DNA from: Lonicera japonica
Lineage: Eukaryota; Streptophyta; Magnoliopsida; Dipsacales; Caprifoliaceae
Direction of reading: 5' to 3'
Assembly: GCA_021464415.1 (NCBI GenBank)
Contig: CM038469.1
Span: 6,798,501 to 6,862,500 of the forward strand
Length of the DNA stretch: 64,000 nucleotides
Under the pieces are notes generated by a model, which was not told the origin of the DNA, did not search any database, and saw nothing but the letters and a program-made list of their open reading frames with translations. Below, piece after piece: positions 34,802 through 44,481 of this stretch. The position numbers and the translations under genes are program-made. The first letter of the stretch is position 1. Each line of letters starts with the position of its first letter.

Positions 34802-35556
34802 TTCAAATATTAGAAATGTGATGATAGACCTGACCAAGTCAGTCCACCGACTCCACCCTTAATGCCGTGATGTACCTGTGCAATACTAACAAGTCATTTG
34901 CTTTAACCAAAACCGTTGGAGTCAAGTAGTCAACAAATTATTACAAGTCTCTTCGAAGTTTATCTATATATCTAGTCTGCCGATTATTATTTGAAATGGA
35001 CAATAATTATTTGATCTTTGAAGTATATCAATTATTATTTGAAATGGACAATAATTATATATTTGGTTATTAGTTAGACATTGTTAATCGGCGGGACATA
35101 TGAGTTAAAGTTGGGATTCTCTAAACTTGGTTTGAATTAAATGGAATCCAGCGCTCAAACTTGAGCTCGGCCTAAATTAATAATAGTTTATATGCTCAAA
35201 CTCTACTCATTTTTTTTAATATATATATGACCACCCAACCCTAATTCAGGCAGGGCCAACCTTGTCGGTGTGCCTTTTAGGCAACCGCACATTATTCAAT
35301 ATTAAAATAGTGCACAATTATATTGTATTTAGGAGCCCTATATTTAGAGTTTGTAATACTCTTTTAATAATAGAAGGGCCTAAATGTTTGGAAAAAGTTT
35401 TTATAATTTTTTTACATCAAGCCATGTTCAACCTAATATATATATACTAAAACTATATGAAAATGGAGCCCATTTTGACAAGACATGTACACATGTCAAT
35501 TTTTTATAAACTCTACATTTATATCCCATTTATATACCTATCTATCTATCTATCTA
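34802..35556. other. Intergenic with a short direct repeat
   Basis: TTTGAAATGGACAATAATTA occurs twice (about 34,991 and 35,038). A lone CAGGGCCAACCTTGTCGG near 35,255 looks like one hAT end without a partner. ACTAAAACTATATGAAAATG near 35,447 looks like a Helitron 5' end, possibly an older nested one. Confidence 0.45.
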
Positions 35557-36737
35557 TCTATTACTACTAAAGTAAAATGGCCCATTTGTGAGCCATTGAA
35601 TGCCAAGTGTCTTTATATTTAATGATTTCTTATTAAATAACTTATTGCTTTTTGTGTTAAATAAACCTTTCTCAATTGCCTTTTTACATTTTGTTCCAGA
35701 TTTTCATTACCACATCTTCTCCTATTAAATTAAACCTCTTCAACTTCTAGATAAGTTTAATGGTATAATTTTATAAAGGATAATTGATGTTTACTTCTCC
35801 ATGCCTATTCTACATCCGCTATCTACCAGGTACTTCTCTTTTCTTTCTTTGTAATGGGAAATTATTATCTATTTGAGCGGTTGTTAAAGTTTAACAATAT
35901 AAATTTCCACCATTATTATTTTATTCCTCTAACTAAAAATTGTAAATAACTAATTATGTTTTATGGATAATTTGAATGGGAGTGAAAAATGAGCCCATCA
36001 TTTGATTATTGAGAAATAATAACTACTTTTGATTATTTCCTTTTGAAATTTCGCATCTTCGTAGCATTAGCATTCTCTTCAAAGTATTTTATGATAGTTT
36101 TTATGATATCTTTTGTAACATTATTATTGTAATCCATTTGAAGAATTTGCATCTTTAATTTCCAAACAAATAGATAAAAAAGAAATAGTTCATCAATTGT
36201 CAAAACCTTAAAAAAATTTAAATCTAATAAAAGTTATAGTATCCTTAAAAAAAATTATGTTATACCACATGTGCATTCATTCTCAATCTATCACATACAA
36301 TTTAAACACCATATCTTAGATATGTGCAATACTTTTGATTGGCTATAGTGAGTTAATAATTATAGAGCAATACGTTGAAATAAAAAGGAAAAAAGAGAAA
36401 AATGAAAATGACTAATTTAACTACCTAAGACAAAATTATTGGACCACAATGAGATTTGTATAACATTTCTACTTTCATCACGTTCACTATCTTTGTTGTA
36501 AATTTTGGCATAGCAACCTTCATTTCAAAGACCAAAGAATTATATTGGATTTTTACAAAATCATCACATCAATAAACTCTAAATATTACGAATGCTATTA
36601 AGTTTGAGATCTTATTAGTTTTTCAATTGTGATCCTTATTATCATGAAAAATATTATATTTTCATACTGTTACTTTTCCGTTAAACTGAACATAATTTTG
36701 TTCAATTCACTCGTGCAACGCACGGGCATAACTCTAG
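35557..36737 (+). mobile_element. Non-autonomous Helitron
   Basis: The 3' end has CGTGC-AAC-GCACG (36,712-36,724), a 5-bp stem and 3-nt loop, followed nine bases later by CTAG (36,734-36,737) and a host T. This is the standard Helitron terminus. The 5' end is placed at TCTATTACTACTAAAG within a (TATC)n tract, followed by ATGCCAAGTGTC-like sequence common in plant Helitron starts; the exact start is ambiguous because of the microsatellite. No RepHel coding region. Confidence 0.7.
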
Positions 36738-37180
36738 TATATATATATATTTCCAACTTCTCTCTTTTTCTCTTCCCTAGCCTTTTCCACTTCGTTATTT
36801 TTTTCTCATTATATTTCCAATTTCTTTCCTTCTCTTCTCTCAACTTCTTTTCACAAAAGTTATCTTAAAAAAAATCTTTTCTTTTTCCTTTTGTCATTTT
36901 CGATTCTCTTATTTTACTTTTTTTTAATAAGTTATCTTGACAAAGATAATTTTTTTTTCTCTCTATTGTTTTAATTACGCCTCTTTTTCCTTCCACCTCT
37001 CAATTTCTACGATAGTTTGTTTAAATAATTAATCTCATTGAAATATTTTTTAATAAAAATTTCTTATCTCTCTCTCTCTTCTTTTTCTTCAAAGATTATA
37101 TACTCTATTTCTCTCTCCGTGTCTAGCCTCTCTCCGCATATATTGCCCTCTAAAATTTTACAGAAAAGTAAAACAGGTAA

Positions 37181-37215
<35 letters not shown>

Positions 37216-37924
37216 TTCAATGTGTACATTATTTTTTGTGTTGTAAAGTAATATTTTATTTTTCGTCTATGTATATGCAAATTATGCAAAAAAAAAAAAA
37301 ACCTTGCATGCAGTAATTTATAATGAGAAAATAACAATTGTTTTCAGCACTGATTTAAAATAACCCATGGCATAGAAATTCCAATAATTCCACTAACATC
37401 CGTTAAGCAAATCTGAAATAAAAACTAAAAGTTAGAGGTAACTATGGAGGAAACCCTTAATTTTGAAGCAATATTTTAAACATACTGAAAGTGGCTACTA
37501 GGGGTTTAAATCATCTCGTGTTGCAAAATTAACGTTAATCTAAACATTACAGGTCCAATTGGCCACTAAAGTTGTTTGAAACTCGAACTCACCTCAAATT
37601 TTAATTTAAAATCGGAATTTTGTTCAATTTCAGTTCAATTGAAACTCAACTACAATTTAGTCCAAAATTTAGTAGGTTGAACTGGATAAATTTCAAACTT
37701 ACTTGACCCAATTGATAGGCTTCATATATATATATATATTAGACTACATGCACACACAATGCGTGTCCTACTCGTATGTATTCAATTTAAGGAGTAATAT
37801 TTAATAAAAGAGAAAGATGATTTAATGGTTGGGAAGTGAGTTAATTTGTTAAAGGTTAGTAGTTCAATTGAGAATATGCAAATGTGAATGATTAATTTAC
37901 TTCTATATGGTGATAATTCGATTT
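36738..37924. other. Intergenic: pyrimidine-rich and (AAT)n sequence
   Basis: 36,750-37,150 is strongly CT-rich on the plus strand. An (AAT)n microsatellite lies at about 37,183-37,213 and an A-run near 37,288-37,301. No gene recognised. Confidence 0.6.
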
Positions 37925-39200
37925 CATTCACAGTCGTTAATATATTTTACGAGAAAACGAACAAAAGAGTTGTGTAAATGAAAATGCTACACCCATGAGT
38001 TGTGTAAAGGGAAAGGCCACACCTATTCTACCCTCTCAGTCTTACTGATATTATACTATTTTCTTGAAATATCTCATGAAAACCTAATTTTTGGGGAAAA
38101 AACAAGAAAAAGGGATGTAAATCTTATATTCCGTAATCCGATATTTGGTTTTGTCAAAGTCTGATTACTAGTGACAAAAGTTTATCTTATATGTTTGAAA
38201 TCATGAGAATGATTCGGTATGGTTTCCTCAGATAACAATATCAGTTATCTCATTCGGTTTATTTAAAGATCAGATCTTGTTGAAATTGATTTGATATGGA
38301 ATTGAACTCTTGCAGGGAAGTGTGTCAAATACATTAGTAGTCTATATGAAAAATATAATATATCAAATTTTAATTCCTAAATAAGTTTTATCAGTCTGAG
38401 TTTTGAAAACTTGGTTTTATCCGAGCGAAAATGGACTTCTTTTGGTTTTACAAATGATTTTATCATGGTTTTGAAAAGAACATTTTGTTTGAAAATAATA
38501 GAATATTGATAACTTGACAATAAGTTTATACAACTAGAAAATGGACGAAACAACATGTATAAAAAGTATACATTGTAGATAATCACAAACGCGTATACAT
38601 ATATAATGTAAATTCTAGAAGAAACTTTAATTCCCTTCCCGGCGATATATATAATAATGAAAGAGAAAATATAATACAGCAGAGAAAACTTCTGGCATAT
38701 ATTAGCTTTTTTACTTCAAATATTTTTTACAATTCGATAGCAGAATATGACACTCTGAGTATCGAGAATGGACTCGAGAATCTCCAAAAGTAAGACGAAA
38801 TCTAAAACAAACTTGAGATAGCTTGAAAATCAGAAAATTAGTGAGCATAATAGAATTTTTGATCTAAAAATCATGTCCTTGAACCCATGGGGGTACATGC
38901 CTATATATAGTGTTAGAGAGGGTTTGTTGCATGACAAACCACAAAATTAGGCAATTTGTTATGCGACAAATGGCTGAAGTGATAAGTTCGTACAAATTGA
39001 TGTGTCAGAAAGTAATTGGTCTGGATTTAGGTTAGTTTGTCGTGCAACAAACTGGGTTTATCACACTAATGGGCCTGTTTGTTGTGTAAAAAAAAACTCC
39101 TTTGAAGCAATATATAGTATATGGGTGAGTTTCAAACTCAAAGTGTACTTTTCGAGAACTTTTAGGGTTTTTACTGGGGTCAAGAATTGGGGTATTTACA
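37925..39200 (-). repeat. 3' LTR of the minus-strand Tat element
   Basis: 37,931-38,846 aligns over its whole length with 51,862-52,885. On the minus strand the LTR starts at 39,200 with TGTAAATACCCCAATTCTTG, a typical Tat LTR start. The U5 end beyond 37,925 is lost: the last 125 bp or so present in the other LTR are replaced by unrelated DNA. U3 carries a TATA box and palindromes described separately. Confidence 0.82.
38902..39053 (-). promoter_or_regulatory. LTR promoter: TATA box with upstream palindromes
   Basis: On the minus strand TATATATA (38,902-38,909) is the LTR TATA box. Just upstream are three copies of an imperfect palindrome: 38,921-38,940 (GGTTTGT...ACAAACC arms), 38,954-38,971 (ATTTGTT...GACAAAT) and 39,034-39,053 (AGTTTGT...ACAAACT), with a degenerate fourth near 39,076. 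Centres read TGCATG, ATGCG or CGTGC. The same motif precedes the TATA box of the antisense PMD gene at 40,510-40,527. Confidence 0.6.
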
Positions 39201-39589
39201 GATCATCTCGACTCAAGCTCCTTACTTGTAAGGAATTGAGGTGATTGAAAGAGACTTTGATCCATGGCTCCTGCAGGAATTCTAAGAAATATATGAAAAA
39301 ATTTAAAATCAATAAATCACTAGGTTTTCGAAAAACATACTATGCTTGGGGATATCTCATGAGGTCTGGCTTTTTATAAAATAGACAAAGGAAAACTCTG
39401 AATTTCAGTTGATCGTAGTAACTCCTACGATACCAAACTACAAGCGTAGTCTTTCTGGTAACTAGATGCCATTATCATCCTTTTATTCTCGGTTCTAGTA
39501 ACTCTGGTTCAGACAATTGATCCCATACTCCAACTCTATTGTGTTGTCATCTAGACATCACTAGGGTTCCTCTGTGGGGATTGGTATGT

Positions 39590-39870
39590 GTACCTTAAAT
39601 GAAGGCTTTGTGTTTTGCCGTTAGAAAGGGCTTAGCGATTTGCCTCCAGAGAGGGCTTTTGCATGAAAAAAGGCTTATCTGATTTATCTCCGGAGAGGGT
39701 TTTCGCCTATAAAAAGAACTTATGTTGATTTGCCTCCGAAGAGGGCTTTCGCCTGTAAAAAAGGCTTATATGATTTACCTACGAATAGGCTTTTGCCTGT
39801 AAAAATAGCTTATGTGATTTGCCTTCGAATAGGGCTTTTGCCTGCAAAAATGGCTTATGTGATTTTGAGA
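39590..39870 (-). repeat. 3' UTR tandem repeat of the Tat element
   Basis: About five copies of a unit near 50-55 bp containing GATTTGCCTCCGAAGAGGGC and GCCTGTAAAAA. The complement (AAGCCCTATTCGAAGGCAAA) resembles the units at 60,697-60,985 in the second Tat element (AAGCCCTCTTAGATAGGCGA). Such repeats in the region before the 3' LTR are known in Ogre elements. Confidence 0.8.
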
Positions 39871-40478
39871 TTCTTAAATGATGTCCATGCTAAGTTATAA
39901 ATTTGTTGCTTGGTTATGTTTCCTGCAATAGAGACTATTCATTCGATGATAAGCCATAGAAAGAGAGTTCTAACTGCACTTCTGGTGAAAGTTCTCTGTT
40001 TTTGGGTATATTGAAAACTTGTTTTGTAAGTTATTTTATTCCGAAAGAGGAGGTTCCATAATGTATCTTCTTGATTCTTGTACTTTGTGCGTAGTGACAA
40101 TTTAATCATTTTCTTATTTCTAAGTCGTTTATTCTTTATCACTCTTGGTGTGGCTCTCTCTACCACTCTAGACATTTTTGTTTTTCTTGCTTGCTCTGGT
40201 CGTTCATGCATAATATTTCTCTTTTCTACTCTTTCAATTTTTTCTGTTCCCATCTTATTCTGGTACTTTCTTATCCTTTTTATTGTTTTTTTAGCCTGGT
40301 GAAGAACATAGATTTCTTATTTGGTCACTTATTCTCGTGATAGAAGATGTCTTTAAAAACATGCATTTTATGTCATCATGTAGGCGCATGCTTGGCACAT
40401 GAGTCAAGAAAAAAAACCCTTAGAAGTTCCCCTGCTGGAAAAATAGGAGAAAAATGGCAAAAACTGGGGGACGAGGGC

Positions 40479-40543
40479 ATTTGTCGCACTACAATTCGGG
40501 GAAATGTCTGTTTATCGTGCGACAAACGGCACTGCTATATATT
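40479..40543 (+). promoter_or_regulatory. Promoter of the antisense PMD gene
   Basis: A palindrome-like box GTTTATCGTGCGACAAAC (40,510-40,527) and a partial copy (ATTTGTCGCACTACAA, 40,479-40,494) lie directly before TATATAT (40,536-40,542). A CT-rich leader runs to the ATG at 40,678, about 140 bp downstream. Box, short spacer and TATA are arranged as in the element's own LTR. Confidence 0.6.
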
Positions 40544-40729
40544 TCCCTTGTGACCTCACTCTCACCTTATTCTGTACTTCTCTTTCTTTCTACTTTCTTC
40601 TGATTCTCTCTTTAGGCTCCGGAGCTTTGCAACTTTAGGGTTTTTCCACTTTCTTTACTTCGTTCTCATGTTTCCATATGGATCGTGCTCAAGGCAGTCA
40701 GCCTGATAGGTTGGAGGGTGATCAGGAAG

Positions 40730-41267
40730 TAGGCCTGTCAATGGATCGGATTTGTACCTGAATCCAATCCGAATCCAATCCATATAGTCGGATATGGATT
40801 GAGATTTGTGATCTATATATCCAAATCCGATATGAACCTGTTAAGCCTTTGATTAACAAATCAAATATGGATTTATGCCGATCCGATCCAAGATACACAT
40901 TTATGCTTAAATTTATTATATTTATATTTACCGCATTTTTATTAATACACTCATAAAAAATAAATATAACCCAAAAAGTATTAAATAAGTTTCTTTTACA
41001 AGAATAGAATAAATTTGGTTATTATTAAGTTTAACTTTTATGTTAATTCATAATTTTTTATATATTTACAAATTAATTATTATATAATTAAAATTTTAAA
41101 TGGATCGAATATAATTCGATCTGAATCCGATCCGAACAAATTTGGATATGGATTGATGTTTTGGTGATCTGTTACATGATTCGATCCAGATCCGATCCAA
41201 AAACCTTTTCAAATATGGATTTGGATTCACCTTAGTCTTATCCAAATCCGATCCGTTGACAGGCCTA
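40730..41267. mobile_element. hAT MITE in PMD exon 1
   Basis: TIRs TAGGCCTGTCAATGGATCGG and CCGATCCGTTGACAGGCCTA, flanked by a perfect 8-bp duplication TCAGGAAG (40,722-40,729 and 41,268-41,275). The interior is full of ATCCGATC/GATCGGAT-type subterminal motifs. Insert plus duplication is 546 bp, a multiple of three, so the frame of exon 1 is the same on both sides. Confidence 0.92.
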
Positions 41268-41779
41268 TCAGGAAGAGGTCACTTTCACTGATGTAGAGGG
41301 CATCTTGCATTGTAGCCCTCACTATGATGATTGGGAGGGTATCAACTGCTATGGCAATGACGGGGTATACCGCGGCCGCAGTGTCGTCTATCAGGATGCT
41401 ACAAGGACTGTGCCAGTTCCTGATGTCCCTTGGCTTCTTACAGAGCCAGTCTCACACGAGTTTTGTCGTCGATCATGGGTACGTTTTCTAAACTCCTACC
41501 ATTAATTTGATAAAGTTGATGAATGTATAAAATTGTGTACGCTTGTGTCGGTGTATATTTGTTTGAAAATAATGTATGTTTTTGTGAATCTACATGGATA
41601 AATGCAGTGTTTGTAATACTTAGCATGCTTTAGTGCAAAATTAAGATATTTGATATGCGAAAATGCCCTTGTAGATTAAGAATAATTCCTTAGCTGTTTG
41701 TTGATTCCTTATTCCTGATCAACTGTTCCTTATATAATTTAATGGAGAACCAAATATACATAATATACATCATTACTCA

Positions 41780-42455
41780 AAAGTGCCCTCAAAATTTTGA
41801 AATTACATAATTTTACCCTTTATCACTATAACACATAAAATTACACAAAAATACCCCACGTTTTGGAAATTACATAATTTTACCCTCCTATCTCTATAAC
41901 TCGCATAATTACACAAAAATAACACCAGGTTTTAAAAATTACATAATTTTACCCTCTTATCTCTATAACTTACATAATTACACAAAAAAAATTACGTTTT
42001 GGAAATTACATAATTTCACCCTCTTATCTCTATAACTCACATAATTACACAAAAATACTCTTAGGTTTTGAATATTACATGATTTTACTGTCTTATCTCT
42101 ATGACTCACATAATTATGCAAAAATAGCCTACAATTTTAGAAATTACATATTTTTACCCTCTTATTTATAAAACTCACATAATTACACAAAAATACCCTT
42201 AAGTTTTAGAAATTACATGATTTTACCCTCTTATCTCTATAAGTCACATAATTACACAAAATACTCTTAAGTTTTAAAAATTACATAATTTTATCCTCTT
42301 ATCTCTATAACTCACATAATTACACAAAAATACCCTCAGGGTTTTAAAATTACATAGTTTTACCCTCTTACGTTTATAACTCACAAAATTACCAAAAATA
42401 CCCTCAAGTTTTTAAAATTATATAATTTTCCCTCTTATCTCTGTAACTCAAATAT
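41780..42455. repeat. Minisatellite, about 68-bp unit, nearly ten copies
   Basis: Units begin about 41,797, 41,864, 41,934, 42,001, 42,069, 42,138, 42,207, 42,275, 42,344 and 42,412. Each reads like AAATTACATAATTTTACCCT, then CTTATCTCTATAACTCACAT, then AATTACACAAAAATACCCTC. The array lies wholly in the presumed first intron of the PMD gene. Confidence 0.92.
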
Positions 42456-43850
42456 GTATATATATAACCCTTATATATGTAGTGGCATGGCCGAGGTTAG
42501 GGTTCTCCCAATGAGATATCTACTAAGTGAAGACGGGCTCAAGTGCCGTCCAAGAATAACTATTTGCAATTCCCTTTGATTCTTTTCTCAATGCCCTGCT
42601 AGAGCGGGTGTCGAGGGTGACAGTTCTGGTTGTAGCCCTAGCCCCTCATTAGTGGGATACCACTCACACTTTCCACTAGAGCTGGGGGGAGATGACAATG
42701 ATGCCCCTTGATATCTTTGCTTCGACTGGGATACCCTCTATAGATGTCTCTATTCTGATCAATGTTCCTCTATGCCTCACTCCTAAGGTATCCTTGGTTC
42801 TTTAGGTGGATTCTAGAGAGACGTAGTCCAAGCGATAGTATTCCTCAAGCAATCCTAGAGACACATCTGGCAATGGAGAGCATTTGAGTGACTAATGCGG
42901 GAAGAAACATGACCATATATGCGGTACGCTAGTATGCCTAGGTCTTGTTACTACTGATTTGCTATGACCTATTCGAGGTGCATAGTGGGGATAAAGCTCA
43001 TCTCTGGTGGTTGTTGTACCTTAAGGACTTTAGCGCCATGTTCGATTATGACTAGGGTGGTCTTATATTGGTTTTACTTTATGATGCGATGGATCAGGTC
43101 TCTTGCCACATGGCCCTGAGCCTCAAGGGCTTTTTAATGCTTTGGGAGGTATGAATCTCTATTTGAGTTAAATTCCTTATACATACATAACTGTGTTAAT
43201 ACTTTAGTGTTTTCGCTTTTTAGAGTTGGTTTGTAGCCTACACACGGCAGGGTCTTGCCCAGGTGTATTTTCTAGTATAGAATGAGGATCAATTCTCGCT
43301 TTTTCACCAGTTCACTACCAGGCTCCAAACGTATACCGGGTGTGGGAGACCAGTATTATGGCCGTGACGGGTTTGTTGGAGGAACATGTGAGCTCCTTAC
43401 CCCTTCTTTCATCTATTTGTATCTCTATACTTTGTGTATACATTGTTACTACTGAATCATCCTCCCCTTTTCAGATTGAGTGGGTGCTTTAAGGTGATCT
43501 TGGCTTGTACTTCAGTTATGCTCGGGCTTTGATAGCCACAAGGACTAGGCGGTTCAGGATGAGTATGGTCCCCTATTTTATTTAGGGGAGCGAGTTATTC
43601 GTTAACACACTCTGGCCGTGTGACCTCGGATTCCGGTTCACCCTCTTATTTTGATGAGGCAGACGGGCGATATTGATCTCGTGGAGATTTTGCTTTGGTG
43701 GATGGGATACTCGGTTGGTCCCTTCCTAAGTAGATCCTGGGCAGGTATTTCATCTTTCTCAGCATGCTTGTCATTTTCAAACTGAAGTCGGGACCATTGT
43801 TTGGTGGCAAGTATTTTATTCTCTGGGTGGTTAGCGCTTGGACTTAGGGC

Positions 43851-44333
43851 TCAAAAAGAAACCCCATAACTAAATGTACCAGATGCAAATTCCAGGACTG
43901 GCGGTTCCAACTGAGACAAAGTCTTCTTTGGATGTCCTTCTATTGTAATCACCTCCCCCTCATAGGGTAGTTTGATTTTATGATGTAACAAGGAAGGGAG
44001 TGCTCCAATGTCATTTAGCCAAGCTCTTCCTAATAGACCGTTAAAGCTCAACGAGATGTCAATTATTTGAAAATAGGCTGGAAAAACGATGTGGTCGACA
44101 AAGAGATCGAATTTTAAATAACCTAAGACGGTTCTTCTTATGTTGTCATAAGCTCGGACTATTACCGCTGATAGGAAAAGTTTAAGGCATGTGATGCCCA
44201 AGTGTTTAGCCATTTTTAGAGGGCAAATGTTGATGGTGGATCCATTGTCGATAATCACTTGGGGAATGATTTTTTCACGGGTCTGAACCATGATAAGAAG
44301 ATCCAGACTATGGTTTCTTCTAAGTGGGGACAA
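43851..44333 (-). pseudogene. Tat/Ogre-type aspartic protease
   Basis: The protease cuts the Gag-Pol precursor. The minus-strand frame of 160 codons shows VIIDNGSTINICPLKMAKHL with the active-site D-x-G as DNG, the Tat/Ogre variant of DTG. It continues FVDHIVFPAYFQIIDI, SFNGLLGRAWLNDIGALPSL (the GRxW motif that follows the flap in this lineage) and LHHKIKLPYEG. The frame is open, but it ends at 43,851 and the expected reverse transcriptase does not follow; the PMD gene comes in on the other strand instead. Confidence 0.85.
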
Positions 44334-44481
44334 GTTTTCTTTTGAAAACGAGAGGCTCTTTGGACCGTGAGGGAATCGATTATCCTAGGTAACTGCTCAA
44401 GGGTTGAATTGGTCTATACAACTACCTCGTCTAATAGTTTGATAAATGCCGCCTTGTGGGGTTTGGAAGTAACTAGAAGGC

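Larger units (their letters stand above)
40678..43840 (+). pseudogene. Plant mobile domain (PMD, aminotransferase-like/MAIN-type) gene, antisense inside the Tat element
   Basis: PMD proteins are a plant family present both in host genes (MAIN, MAIL1) and in transposons. Exon 1 opens at ATG 40,678 (MDRAQGSQPDRLEGDQE), is split by a MITE, resumes at 41,276 (TFTDVEGILHC, then VPWLLTEPVSHEFCRRSW) and ends at a GT donor at 41,479. Exon 2, about 42,484-43,148, holds the PMD core in shifted frames: FAIPFDSFLNALLERV, WDTTHTFH, GEMTMMPLDIFASTGIPS near 42,700-42,755, and LWWLLYLKDFSAMFDYD near 42,990-43,050 followed by a stop and LLYDAMDQVS. Exons 3 (43,224-43,387, begins SWFVAYTRQGLAQ) and 4 (from 43,475, IEWVL) are set off by AG and GT borders. 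Several stops and frameshifts make it inactive. It runs opposite to gag and protease and ends a few bases from the protease stop. The PMD naming rests on motif order, not a search. Confidence 0.72.

Noticed and set aside
37038..37316. A 92-codon frame with a poly-asparagine run
   Set aside because: The asparagines are the (AAT)n microsatellite; the rest is CT-rich low-complexity sequence.
43851..44333. Host aspartic protease gene
   Set aside because: The DNGS active site and GRAW motif, and the position between gag and LTR repeats, mark it as a retrotransposon protease.
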